A stretch of 64,000 bases of DNA from Adineta steineri (GCA_905250115.1 CAJNOI010000011.1:1205789-1269788); one strand, 5' to 3'; counted from the first letter of the stretch, positions 44,399 to 56,705 are shown. Made by a program: numbers and translations. Notes: generated by a model not told the origin, from the letters alone.

Positions 44399-47300
44399 CT
44401 GATAATGAATATCGCTGTCATTATGGCGGTCAATGTATTTCATTGACATTTGCAAAAGATAGTAGTCGTAGTATTGATTGTTTAGATGGTAGTGATGAAG
44501 CCGAATCTCGTTCGTTGAATAAAGTGATGCATCCAGATTGTTCGCATATATCAACCTTTCGATGTCAAGAACGTATTGGTCGATATCCTTGGTCTTTTCC
44601 ATGTGGTGATGGTGAATATCTGACAGATACTTATCTGCCAGCTGATGAGAAAAGGTGTTCTAATGGTAGGGACATCGAATTAACTCGAATCATGCTTAAC
44701 TCAATGGATCATATTACAAATATCAATTGTCAAAAAGCATTCTATTGTGCACTTCATCTCAATCGGACGTTCGGTTTAGGTGAGAAAATTTTTTGTCTGT
44801 CTAATACTTATAATTTCTAGCATAACAAATCGTAGACGATGTGCCAAGTTTGCTGGCTATATATGTGGATTAATTAAATATCAAAAGATCATTGAGGAAG
44901 CTTTCGACTTGATCTCGGTCTATGTAATATATTGCTTTTTTGTAAATGTTTTAGATCAATTTAACGGACTGGTTATTCTGAAGCCACCTCCATCTATTGC
45001 AGATGTATGGAATAATGATTGTGAACCTTTGGCTCAACATTGTTCCTCGGAATGGTTAATAATACCGGCATATCCTATTTTGTTTGGTTTTTTTCAATTT
45101 CTTTATTTTACTAATCGTTCGGTTGATCAATTCAAAGAAAATATTATACCTGATTTGGTATGTTTTAATGAACAAAGTTGTCCTATGTTATTAACGAAAA
45201 TAGATTCTATACAAATAATTAATGGACTAACATGTTGTCATCCTTCAAATCTAACAGAATTTACTGAAGCGAAAGATTTTAATGATTTAGTGGCATCTTT
45301 TGGCTTTTATTATCATCAATGCTTGAAAATGAGTAATGAAAACTCATGTATAAATTCATCCTATTTTTATTGCAATGAATCCAAGAAATGTATTCCCAAT
45401 TATCGAGTCGGGGATGGTGCATCAGATTGTATTTGGAGAGAAGACGAATCATTTAACACCTGTCAATGGAACGATTCAAATCGATTTAAATGTGAATCAG
45501 ATTCGAACAAATGTTTATCATCAGTTGCACTTGGTAATGGACTTGCTGATTGTCCTTCGACCGAGGATGAACTATTTTCATACACGCAAAATTTAATAAT
45601 CCTAACACCATTTCCAGAGTTATGCAATCATTACAATAACAGAAAAATATATCCGCTTGAGCTCACAGAAACCGATGAAACTAATTGTGATTGGTGGCCA
45701 TGTAATAATCCATACACAAATTGTGATAAATATTGGAATTGTCCAAATGGTGCAGATGAACTCAATTGTCCTAATACAAAATGTTCTTTTAATGAACTTG
45801 TATGTTATAAAGAACATTTCGAATCATCTTATTGTATACCATTAGTTCATATGTACGAGAAATATCTTGATCCTTGTGATGACACAGATTTATTACGTGA
45901 ATTCTACTTTTACAATGAAACCACGAATATTAACGATGATTACTTCTCATGGAATGATAGTAAATGTATCACTTTAGATAAACTTTGTCGCATAAATCAT
46001 GATTTACAAACAGAATCTACTGAAGAAGAAGAACTATGCCTTTATCAGTATGGAGGTTTGATGTGGATAAAACCTGTCGTAATTTTTCAAAACAAAGAAT
46101 ATCTATGTGAATTTGAATTACGAACTGGTAATGATGATTTTGAACGCTTTTTCAAATCTACAGGATTGGGTAATTATCCAGAAATATCGACGAATCGTTC
46201 CGTTTCATTTATGTCTAAAATACATAAAAAAGAAAAGATTATGTTTCATATCGATTCTGAATTAACTGCATTCTGTCATCGAGGTATTGCTGTGCTAAAT
46301 GGTATGGATGAGACGAAAAAATGTTTCTGTCCACCAAATTATTTTGGTTCTCGTTGTCAATGGCAGAATCAACGTATTAGTTTATCACTTCAATTAATAT
46401 ACCATAGTATGACATCTATTAATGCTATATTTCAAGTTATAATCATACTTGTTGATGAAGATAATGGCAGTACATCTAATCATGAACAAATTACATATAT
46501 ACCTACTCGTGATTGTGATACAAAGTTTAATATTTATTTACTTTATCCCGATCGACCGAAAAACTTGTTAAATAATTATTCAATTCGTATTGATCTTTAT
46601 GAAAAAACCAAATTAGATTATTGGGCTAGTTGGTATCTATCGATACCTTTTCGATTTCTACCTGTCAATCGAATAGCCGCTAAACTGTCAATTCCTGAAA
46701 TACCAGAAATACAACCATGTTCTCTACCTTGTGGAGAACATGGCAAATGTAAAAGGTACATTAATGAAAAATTCTTATTCTTCTGTTATTGTGATCAAGG
46801 ATATTCCGGTACTCGTTGTAATATTACACATAAATGTGATTGTGCGAATGGTTCGCTTTGTGTAGATTCATCGAGCTGTATCTGTCCATTATATAAATTT
46901 GGTACTTATTGTTATCTGAAACATTCAGTTTGTCAAACATCAAATAATCTATGTCAAAACAATGGAATTTGTATACCTACTGATGATCGTATTAGTTCAA
47001 CAGGCTTTACTTGTTTTTGTCCAGAGAGTTATTCAGGCGAACGATGCCAAAATAAAAACAATCGAATTGATATACATTTAGATGACAAAATAATATCTAC
47101 AACTTCATTACTACTACATTTTATAACGGGATTCAACGATGCTGAACATGAACGTATAAGCATTTTGAAAAAAATTTCATTTTATCAGAAAATTCTTACA
47201 ATTTACGTATCACAACCATTTAATATTTTACTCGTTGAAATTCCTAATCAATATTATTATTTAGTAGTACTTCGACAAGTATACATACCTTCTGAAAATA

Positions 47301-48634
47301 TCTCTGTAGAAATACAATCAAAACAACGTTGTTCTTCTATTGACGAACTTGATAACAATACTTTTGCACAATATGGATATTTTAATCGAACAAAATATTA
47401 TCCACTTTTATGTCGACAAGATTTAAAATTAATGTGCTTCTATGATGAAGATCTTATGTGTATATGTGATACAAATCGATTTTCTAATTGTTTTCTATTT
47501 GATAAAAATATGAATAATGATTATCAAGGATATAATTATTGTGAAAATGGTGGTCAAGGTTTTCAAAATAATAACACATGTCCAACAAAACTTACGTGTA
47601 TATGTCCAGATTGTTTTTACGGCGCTCGATGCCAATTTTCTACTGAAGGTATCATTTTTTCACTTGATGCTATACTTGGTTATCATATTCAACCGCATGT
47701 TTCACTCAATCAACAACCATTAATCATCAAATTAAATATTGTTATTAGTACAACTTTGTTTCTTCTAGGATTATTTAATGGAGTTTTATCATTTTTATTA
47801 TTTCGTAAAAAGAAACTAAGACAAGTTGGTACTGGTTATTATCTTTTATTTTCATCGCTTACTTCAATATTTAATATAATTCTTCTAATAATTAAATTTT
47901 GGTTATTAACTTTATCACAGATGTCTTTAATAACTAATCGATCTTTTCTTTATTTTAATTGTATTACAATTGATGTTAGTTTTAAAATTCTTTTAGCATC
48001 AAATGAATGGTTAAATGCATGTGTTGCTATTGAAAGAATGGTTAGTGCTACTAAAGGTACTTCTTTTAATAAGAAGAAAAGTAGAAAAATATCAAAATGG
48101 GTAATTATTAGTGTATTTATATTAACAATTTTGACACATATTCATGATCCTCTTCATCGTAAGTTAGTCGATGATATGGATACTGATGAACAACGAATCT
48201 GGTGTTTTGTTAAATATTCAGATTCTGTGAATATTTATAATTCATTTATTGCACTTTTTCATTTTCTTATTACTTTTTTAATTAATATTATTTGTGGTTT
48301 ATGGATTATTAAATCATTAGCTTATAATCGTAGAAATGTTCATCGTGATCAAACACTTCGACAACATTTAAATTATCAAATACAACAACATCGACATCTT
48401 TTGATTGCTCCATGTTTATTAGTACTGGTAAATATACCTCGTCTAATTATTTCAGTTTCAAGTGGATGTATGAAATCAGCTCGAGAGCCATGGTTATATT
48501 TGACTGGTTATTATCTTTCATTTATCCCATCGATGTTAACATTTATTATCTTCGTATTACCATCAAAAACGTACAAAACTGAATTTAATGCAACCATTGA
48601 AGAAACAAAGAGGCGATGCGGTATACGTTCGTAA
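44399..48634 (+). CDS. LDLa/EGF-bearing seven-transmembrane receptor, 5' end missing
   Basis: Exon pieces 44399-44779 and 44955-48634 join in frame across a 175-nt intron, giving about 1350 aa. The start lies in the gap. The ectodomain has LDL-receptor class A modules (CHYGGQC..CLDGSDE, YFYCNESKKCIP..DC, FKCESDSNKC..DC, CDKYWNCPNGADE) and EGF-like modules (CGEHGKCKR..CYCDQGYSGTRC, CQNNGICIP..CFCPESYSGERC, CICPDCFYGARC). A rhodopsin-like seven-helix domain fills the last 300 residues, with ACVAIERMVS in place of the DRY motif and a Cys between helices 4 and 5. This fusion resembles the LGR/relaxin-receptor idea but belongs to a type abundant in bdelloids. Ligand unknown. The stop codon overlaps a perfect donor GTAAGT, so a further 3' exon is possible. 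Confidence 0.8.
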
Positions 48635-49124
48635 GTATGTCTTTTTCTTTAACTGACAATCAAAAATAATTCATTTTTTTTTGCAAAATGTATTTAATTT
48701 ATTTTTAAAAATAAAATATTTTCCCAGCAAGTACTTAAAATAAATATACATAAAGCTGTTAATCAATACAGGAAATAATGTGATTTTTTTAAGTTTTATT
48801 TTGTATTAAATAGAAGAGCACGAAACAAACCAAAAAAAGGAGAGGATACATCTACTGGAAATAATAAATATTGTGACGCAAGGCCTTTCGATTTTTTTTC
48901 TTTTTTATTACGCAAATTTGCAATTGATAATGTAATTTTATAAGAAATATTATGAAGATGTTGTATCATACAATGGAAGAAAAAATATATTGAAAGAAAA
49001 TAAAAAGTCGTTCTCTCTCCATCACTATATACGAGCGAAAAAATAAACCGCGTATGACTATATCCACCTGTACATATAAAAAATCGTTCTCTCTGTCTCT
49101 CTCTCTGACGACGAAAAAACTACT
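48635..49124. other. Intergenic, no gene recognised
   Basis: AT-rich 3' flank of the receptor gene. A short direct repeat AA(G/A)TCGTTCTCTCT occurs near 49006 and 49082, followed by a (CT)n run. No open frame of interest. Confidence 0.4.
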
Positions 49125-49465
49125 TTTTTTCGTAGCTTGCTCCTTGCTTGACGGCCACTCTATATAAAGCCGAAGCAAGGCCTTATCATTTACATACATT
49201 TATTCATCTAACAGTCTCCTACACCGTCGAATGGAAATAAATTACAATGGACAACATGATTAAAATGGCTTGTTGCATCATTATTTTGATTTTTCGTAGA
49301 TTGCTTCTTGCTTGGTGAGCTTTCTAAATAAAGTCGAAGCAAAGCCTTATTATCAACACACATGTCTATTCATCTAACAATCTCTTCCACCGTCGAATGG
49401 AAACAAATTACAATGAACAACATGATTAAAATGGCTTGTTGCACCATCATTTTAATGGTAGCACT
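49125..49465 (+). repeat. Tandem duplication of about 165 bp containing a TATA box and a peptide start
   Basis: Copy 1 (about 49125-49290) and copy 2 (about 49289-49460) share CGTAG.TTGCT.CTTGCTTG, TAAAG.CGAAGCAA.GCCTTAT, CACCGTCGAATGGAAA.AAATTACAATG and ACATGATTAAAATGGCTTGT, offset 164-166 bp. Copy 1 has TATATAAAG (49161), which is TAAATAAAG in copy 2. The peptide start (ATG at 49247 and 49413) is kept in both, but in copy 1 the frame ends at the start of copy 2. Confidence 0.75.
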
Positions 49466-49555
49466 TCATATGGTACAAAAGATCTGCCTCACCATTTCAT
49501 CAACAAACGTTAGAATAATGGTTGTGTTGATCCTGATAAAATTCATTAAGCCAGG
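49413..49555 (+). CDS. Putative small secreted or membrane peptide, first exon
   Basis: From the ATG in copy 2 of the duplication the frame reads MNNMIKMACCTIILMVAL, like a signal peptide, and continues hydrophobic for 47 codons to a good donor (AAGCCAG/GTATGT at 49556). Read through, it would end at 49614-49616. I see no family. The next exon cannot be fixed: acceptors near 49674 (CTTTGCAAG) and 49778 (CTTTTTAG) are possible. The call rests on the TATA box, the duplication and the hydrophobic start, so it may not be a gene. Confidence 0.3.
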
Positions 49556-49616
49556 TATGTGCTGTTTGAGGACTGATGTTCATATGTTATTTCATCAATC
49601 ATACATTCTGCTTTGA

Positions 49617-51399
49617 AATTATTATTTCGAATTATTTTGGTACTGAATAAATTTACTGTTTTTGCTTTGCAAGACATATGATGGCACAATCTGAAATGCA
49701 CATAAAAAAACCGAACATTACCATCAATGATCACCAACACAAAAGAGCAATACTCAGTAGGTAGTCTTCTCTTTTTAGAGTCTCTTATTTTTTGCTTTCT
49801 TATCATTTATTCTCGCATATTTTTTTATAATTTTATATTCCAATAAAAATAAAAGTTTATCGAAGAATATCATGATAGACTTTGACTTTGCTTTAGAGCA
49901 CCTCATCAGGCAGCTGACTATCCTACATTGATCTTCGTTTCAACATGAAAGAATAATAAATACTTCCATATTTCAAGCAAAAGTCTATCTCTTAAGTATA
50001 CAATGTTTTTCTTTGACTTGATATTCAATTGTGTGCTCTTATCAACCATTATCTAAGTTGAATAACTGATAGACACCATCAAGTAAAATCTTCGTTTAAA
50101 TTTAAAATAAGTTCTCTGCTGAAAAGAGCAGATCATCCTCATGGAATTGACTAATTCAAACTGTCTTCTCAATAATTATCAAAAGTCAACGTTTCTTTTT
50201 GAGAATTTATCCTGCATTTTCCAACTACATCTTTTAAATAAACGGTAGCAAAAACGATCATTTTTTCTTTCACTCAATATACTGCATCATCATTCTCTTA
50301 TAGTCCTCTTCTATCACTCTCAATCGCACATGCCTTTATTTTCGAAGGACGTTCATCGTTGTGAGCTACTATTAGAAGCAACCAAGCATGGCTTGACGTT
50401 TAAATTTAATATTCTAGGTTATACGTATTCAAACGAAACCGAAGAAAGAAAGAAGCCTCATAATTTCATAGAAAGAAAAAAAAGACACAAAAGCTATCGA
50501 TACTCATCGATCTACTCAGTACACGAACAATTTTCGGAATGTGAATGTAAACGAGTGTCTTCTCTTTAATCAAACTCACACCAAATTCTATAAACATTTA
50601 TTTCCTGTTGTACTTGTATCATCATGTCATTCAGGTACAGTAAGAGGATTTATTTTTGAATTTTATAAAATACAAAAACAATGTCAAATACTTGATACAT
50701 TCATAGTTTGAGATTTGTTTGAATAATTTGGTTTTATTGAATGGAATAATATCTGAGTAGAATGTATCAATACGTGACTTGTAATGGTGTATATTTAAAA
50801 AAAAATTCTCCAATGAATTGTTAAACGTATATTAAGTTTTTCATTGCATCAAAATAGTTTGAAACGACTTGCATCAACATTAGCATTGCACTCAATTTAT
50901 GTACATTGTCAGTATAAGAAAAAAATTGGTTGATGTTTACATTCTTATTATTGATTTATGTAGTCGAGAAAAAGATATCTATCTTTTTCTAGTCATTATT
51001 TTCTTTATTATATCGTTCAATAAATCTTAATGATAAATCATTAATTAGAATATTATTAACAAAAACTTTTATTATTAAAAACCGCTTATTACTATTATAT
51101 GATCAATTTAATGATATTCTACAAATGTGTTTATCATTATTGATAGATAAATATTCAATTTTACATCTAAAACACGTTTCTTTAATATAGATGAAGGTTT
51201 TTTGGAAAAAAATCCATTATTTCGTTTGTATTTTGCTTTTAACATCGTTTAAATGCATTACAAAAAATTTATATTAAAAATTTTCATCGGTTATAAAAAA
51301 TACATTAATAGAATTTTATAATAAATATATATATATAAATTTATAGTCTTCATTACATTTCAATACTAATTATGTTCAACATAAACTTATTTTTATACG
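49617..51399. other. Gene-free AT-rich stretch
   Basis: No domain-bearing open frame. A 79-codon frame from an ATG at 50330 (MPLFSKDVHRCELLL..) after TTTAAATAAA is conceivable as a small gene but has no supporting motif. Short coding-like strings appear around 51070-51190 on the + strand but are broken by stops. Confidence 0.4.
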
Positions 51400-52290
51400 T
51401 AATTGTCTCATTATTGCTCTACCAATTGATCCGTTTGATTTATCATTAATAAAATCAGTTAAACTATTTAGGTGCTTTACCATTATACCATTGTTGAGTA
51501 CGAATATTTGAAAGGAAACTATTTTCTAACCAATTGCAATATTGATCATTCGTAGAAATCTAATCATCGAGTATCATATTATATGAAAATGAATGATAAA
51601 TGACTCTTACTTTCATATAATTATTATCAATTTGGTTTGTATTTAAGAAAAAAAGTATTTCAATTCATATTTATATAAGTAATAATATATATCAATATTA
51701 GAAAATTGAAATAGACTACACTTTCTCGATCAATTGTTCACATACGTATTTCATTTAAAACGATCGTTACAAATTTTTGTACGATAAGTAAATGGAGATT
51801 CTCGTAAATGTATTGATGAAATAAAACCACTTCTAAGTGATGTTAACTATTTTTGTGTTTTCAAGTCGCCAAATTGAATACCACGAACGATTATAAAAAA
51901 AGATAAACTATGAGCAAAAAATAAACACCGCCAAGGAATGTTTTTGTATTTCACTGCCTATTGGTAAAATTCGTTCAATCTACATTTTATTTTTAGAATA
52001 ATTATTTAATACATTATGGAAAAAATATTTGTATGTCCATCATCTTTTTTTACAGTAAACCATTGTTGATATACAGAATAAGATCATGTTGATCGCTGTT
52101 ATCATGCTAAATACGTATGTAATTCAATGATCCTAATGATCTAAATATGTAATATCTTTTAAATAATTCTTTTAATAAATGAAATTCTTTACTTCGGAAC
52201 AGCCATAATAAAAGCATCAATTACACCACGTTGCAAAATTTTTCGATGAGGATCCGAAAAAGTACGAACTGCTAAATGAAAGATTTATAG
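51400..52290 (-). pseudogene. Possible decayed coding remnant, family not recognised
   Basis: Minus-strand translation gives several protein-like blocks in different frames, separated by stops and shifts: AVRTFSDPHRKILQRGVIDA then FIMAVPK (about 52280-52190), WFTVKKDDGHTNIFSIMY (about 52065-52010), PWRCLFFAHSLSFFIIVRG (about 51930-51880), LRSGFISSIHLRESPFTYRT (about 51830-51780), ISTNDQYCNWLENSFLSNIR (about 51560-51505) and FINDKSNGSIGRAIMRQLRI (about 51450-51395). They follow one another in order, as expected of one old multi-exon gene. Codon-like composition is the only other support. Confidence 0.35.
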
Positions 52291-52601
52291 TGTTATAATG
52301 TTGTGCGAACAATATAGACATCTACACTGATTCTTTATGTTTCTGAACGATTGAAAAACTTCATTGATTATTTGCAAAACAAAATTATCAGTTATGATGT
52401 AAAATAATAATAAAAATCACGCTCCACCATCACGTGTGTCAATTTCTATTGCATAAGAACGTAAAAAGGTATATGCAAATATTTTTACTATATATACGCT
52501 TTTTCTATTTATGACGTCTCTTTTATAAAAGCAAACGAACGAAAGAAAGAAAGAACTTCTTCACCCTGCAAGGCTGCAATATTTATGACATAACATGCAG
52601 G

Positions 52602-52609
52602 TATAAATA
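52602..52609 (+). promoter_or_regulatory. TATA box of the TspO-like membrane protein gene
   Basis: GCAGGTATAAATATAC places TATAAATA 53 nt before the ATG at 52662, a spacing that fits a short 5' UTR. Confidence 0.5.
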
Positions 52610-52661
52610 TACTTTCAAAAGACGCAAATAATTTTTTATTATATATCAACGATTACTGAAG

Positions 52662-53892
52662 ATGGATGCTCTTTTCGGTAAGGTATCTAGTTAAAAGAAA
52701 AATATCGTAAGTCATATATCATGTATTGTTATTTTAGGCAAAGCTTTATTAAACAATGGAACAGAAACACAGTATGAACATGATGGTGGTGTAATTGCTA
52801 CGATCTTTATTGCATTACTTTCTTTCATTTTTACTTGTATTATTAATGGTCTTGCTTCAAGTGGACCTAATAGTAAATATTGATTCAAATTTCATCTAGA
52901 ATAAAAAGTATGTTCATTTTTTTTATCATAGAATTATTCAGAAAATCTACCGCACGGGTTAGTGATGAAAATCCAACGGAATTTACTCCAGCTGGACCAA
53001 CATTTTCTTTATGGGGTCTAATATATACTTGGCAGGTAGAATAAAATAATTAAAAAAGAAGAAAATATCGTGATTTTATTTAGTTAGCTTTTCTTATATA
53101 TGCAATTGTCAATATATGGCGAAAAACAGATGATGGTTATCTATATATTCATCCGTATACTTTACATATCGCTATTTTTATTCTTTTTATCGCAAACATG
53201 CTTCTGAATTCTTTTTGGTTAATTCTTTGGGATAGACTTAAATTTACTGTACGTAAAATATTATTTCTAATCTAAATTAAATATATCTTGTATTTAGTTT
53301 TCAACAATTGTTATTTATATGATGTTAGCAACAATTGTTGGTGCTACTGTATTTGATCATGTTCTTCTTTGGCATACTAGATGGGATTTCATTCGATTAA
53401 ATATGTACAATAATTCTTATTTTTTTTTTCTTCTCTTAAATGTTTATTCATTATAGATCGGGTGATATTTGGATAATGCGATTCATTGTATTGAATGGTC
53501 ATGCACTTTATTCAGCTTGGTTACTTGTTGCGGCATCACTTAATCTTGCTATTTCTTTAAAAACAAAATTATCATTGAGTAATGAAGGTTTAGCAACTAC
53601 ATTATCTTTAATTGTATTAACTATTGGTATTATTATTTATTGGATTTTGGAAAATTTCGTATTTCCTTCACAAATGGCTTATACATGGTCACCATGGTTA
53701 GTTTGGTTTATTGCATTAGCTGGAATTCTGGGTAAAAATTGGAAATTACTTCGAGAAAAAAGCTTTAATCAATTATTGGTGTTAATAATCACTATTCTTT
53801 GTTTCATTTTGTTTTGTGTTAGAATTATTCTTTTTGTAATTAGATATACAAAACAAGAAATACCTACTGGTTCACATCCTGCTGGATTATAA
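52662..53892 (+). CDS. Multi-pass membrane protein, TspO/MBR-related (tentative)
   Basis: Six exons, 52662-52677, 52738-52872, 52932-53035, 53084-53248, 53298-53404 and 53457-53892, give 320 aa. A first exon of only 16 nt encodes MDALF plus one base. The protein has about seven or eight hydrophobic helices. The segment [18 protein letters not shown] resembles the Pro-Ala-Gly..F..WG.IY motif of tryptophan-rich TspO-like proteins, and further Trp residues lie at helix ends. TspO proper has about 160 aa and five helices, so this would be a longer relative of the kind seen in marine invertebrates and bacteria. Substrate and location are unknown. Confidence 0.65.
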
Positions 53893-54654
53893 TTAAATTA
53901 GATCTATTTGTTTCGTTATTATTATTTAAATAAATTGACATGTCTACAACAAAAGATAAATGCATACCATTCAAATAGTTACACTGATTAAATGTGAAGG
54001 TTATATCATTGTTTATAGATTCAGAAACGGAATTAGAAACATATGATGTTGCAAATAATAGTATGAGAAAAAGAGCATATTCGAAATGAACCTACGAATT
54101 ATCAATCATCATTTTTTTAAATATATCGTCAATGTAAAATAAATAGACAGCATTTAATTATATGTTTGCACAAGAAATTTAGATACAAATTAAATTACAG
54201 TATAATGATTCCTTATACGAACATGTGTAATGAGAATCTAGTGTACTTTTTTCTGAGATCTCTTTTTCGTTCAAAAATAAAATTAATATTTCATAAACAA
54301 ATACGAAATTACATATAATAACATACGTCATCGAATTGATCGATAAAAGTTCTGTATATTTTACTTGTATTTCGTACCTGCTGCTATAGCATATATTCTT
54401 CTTCACTAGAACTATAATCTTCGATCAAATCTTAGATGGCGTTAGTTATTGACATATGATTTTTTTTCGTTCCTCTGAAAGACAAAAGTTTGTATGTGTA
54501 TAGTAGAGGTTCTTGCGATCCATGAATTACATATACTTCTTGCTTATTCATGGACTATTTGAATCTTTTTTTCTGTTGATTTTCGATCTAATTTGTTAAT
54601 ATCTCTTATTTTATTTAAGATTAATTTAGTTCTCTCGTCAGTACCGCTCATACA
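53893..54654. other. Intergenic region upstream of eL21
   Basis: 760 bp, AT-rich. A pyrimidine-rich TTCTCTCGTC just before the eL21 ATG (about 54630) could be a 5'TOP-like start, as usual for ribosomal protein genes. No other feature recognised. Confidence 0.4.
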
Positions 54655-55376
54655 ATGGTAAATCCAAAAGGTTATCGTCGCGGTACGCGTCATTTATTTT
54701 CACGAGATTTCAAGAAGAATGGCCGTATCCCTTTGGCTACCTATATGAAAATCTACAAGCGTGGTGATATCGTTGACATTAAAGTTTGTCTAATTATTAA
54801 AGACGAAGAAAAATATTACATATTTTATTTTTCATTAGGGTAATGGTGCTGTCCAAAAAGGTATGCCACACAGATTTTATCATGGTAAAACTGGTCGTGT
54901 TTTTAACGTAACTCGACATGCCGTTGGTATTATCGTTAACAAACGTGTTCGGTATGTCTTATTGATTTATTATTATTTAATAAATTTCATCTAAAATTTT
55001 TAGACACCGTATTATTGCTAAACGAATCAATGTTCGTATTGAACACAGTAAGTCATTTTTGTTTTGTTATGACAAAAAAAACCATTAAATTAAATCTTTT
55101 ATCTTTATAGTTAAACATTCAAAATGTCGTACTGATTTTCTTACTCGTGTCAAACTTAATGAACAATTGAAACGAGCAGCTAAAGAATCAGGCAAACATG
55201 TACCACTTTCTAGCATTAAACGACAAGTAATGTTTATATACATATTCATATTATATAATTATTTTATCTTTATTTTTTTTGTATAGCCACTAGGTCCACG
55301 AAAACAACATTTGGTTCGAACAGGAGGCAATAAACCACAAATCGTCGAACCAATTCCATATCAATTTGTAGCTTAA
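54655..55376 (+). CDS. RPL21: Large-subunit ribosomal protein eL21
   Basis: Five exons, 54655-54783, 54839-54951, 55004-55047, 55111-55226 and 55287-55376, give 163 aa (human 160). Conserved blocks are [77 protein letters not shown] and the C-terminal EPIPYQFVA. It is a cytosolic 60S component with a KOW-like beta barrel. All introns are 50-63 nt. Confidence 0.98.
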
Positions 55377-55782
55377 AAAAAAGATTATTTTTTTTGTCAT
55401 TGCTACTCTTGTTTTTTTTTGATCACGTTAGTTGAACAGCGTGAAGAAGAAAGAAAAATAAAAAAAAAAGAACTATCCGAAATAAACATAAGAGGTTAAA
55501 CATCATTTTTATTTCTTTAGATGATTCATAAATTTAGTTACACTAAAGAATATAGTATCAATTTAAATAAATATCGAGACGAATATATACGAGTTATTTC
55601 AGATAGTGTCCGAGAATATAAAGGTATTTATTTCTTTGCATGAATATTATTTACGAGTTAAGATCAATTATGAAGTTTAATACTTGATTATGTCGATACA
55701 CATGAGTTATCTTAATAAAAAGTCTTCTAAATCTATTGTATCAATAAATACAATGAAATATTTTGATATCTTTCAGATTGAT
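55377..55782. other. Spacer between eL21 and uL16m with a small open frame
   Basis: 406 bp. TTATTTCTTTAG (ending 55520) abuts an ATG that opens 40 codons (MIHKFSYTKEY..REYKG..) with a donor-like AAAG/GTATTT inside. It does not join the uL16m frame (a stop follows) and has no known family. A second acceptor, TATCTTTCAG, ends at 55776, 6 nt before the uL16m ATG. Confidence 0.4.
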
Positions 55783-56705
55783 ATGGCGTGTCGACCATTT
55801 ATAAAGAATGGTTTGTTGAATATTTTTGTAATTTCTTTAACAAAAAAATCTTAATTCTTAAAGGTTCACGTCTTTTACGACCAATTCTATTTAATCGAAT
55901 AATAGCGAATGGCACACAAGATAAACCACCATTTCCTAGAGTTCTCCGTATGTTTATAAATAATTTTATTATTAAAAATAGATAATAATTGTCTATTTAT
56001 ATAATATTATAGCTGTTGGATTACCGTTACAAAATGAATTACCCGAAGTAAAATATGTACCTGATACACCACCAAACCATCTACTTTATCCAAATATGTC
56101 TCGACGATTACTTGAATGTCGTGGTGTAGAAATAGTTCATGATAAACTTATACATAAACAATTTGGTATTATGGTATGATAGAATAATTAATTCGCTTTT
56201 TTCTCTTTGATATATTTTATATTGAAATTATATCTAGGCACTTGCTCCAGGTTTAATGAAAGAAGGACATTTTAATACAATTCGTGATATGGTTAATAAA
56301 CGAATTGATATGGAACGATGTTTTTCTATATGGCGTGTTGATCCCCCATGGCATCCATGGTATTTTAAAGGTTTAAATAAGAAACGAGGTGCAGGTAAAG
56401 GTAGTATAGAATTTTTTGTGACACCAGTAAAAACTAATCGGATGATAATTGAAATTGGTGGTACACTTTCATTTGATTATCTTTATCGTACATTATTATC
56501 AATTGCAGAAGCATTACCATTTCCAGCCATACCTGTATCTCAAGAATTATTAGATAAATGGGATGCAGAAAGAAAACAATTACAAGAAAAAAATGTTAAT
56601 CCATTGCGATGGGAATATTTAATTAGAAATAATATTATGAATTGTCATCGATTTACGGATTTTTATGATATTGAATTTGCTAGATACGGACCAAAAGTTC
56701 GATAG
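55783..56705 (+). CDS. MRPL16: Mitochondrial large-subunit ribosomal protein uL16m
   Basis: Four exons, 55783-55810, 55864-55947, 56013-56173 and 56238-56705, give 246 aa (human 251). The N-terminal part is poorly conserved and partly a transit peptide. The uL16 core is clear: GHFNTIRDMVNKRIDMER, FSIWRVDPPWHP, KRGAGKGSIEFFVTPVKTNR and EIGG, followed by the mitochondrial-type C-terminus. uL16m lies near the peptidyl-transferase and elongation-factor region of the mitoribosome. The donor after AATG (GTTTGT) was chosen because it alone keeps the frame with a 53-nt intron. Confidence 0.93.

Noticed and set aside
44266..44602. Open frames running across the N gap
   Set aside because: They are artefacts of translating N. 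The real frames on each side belong to importin-9 and to the receptor.
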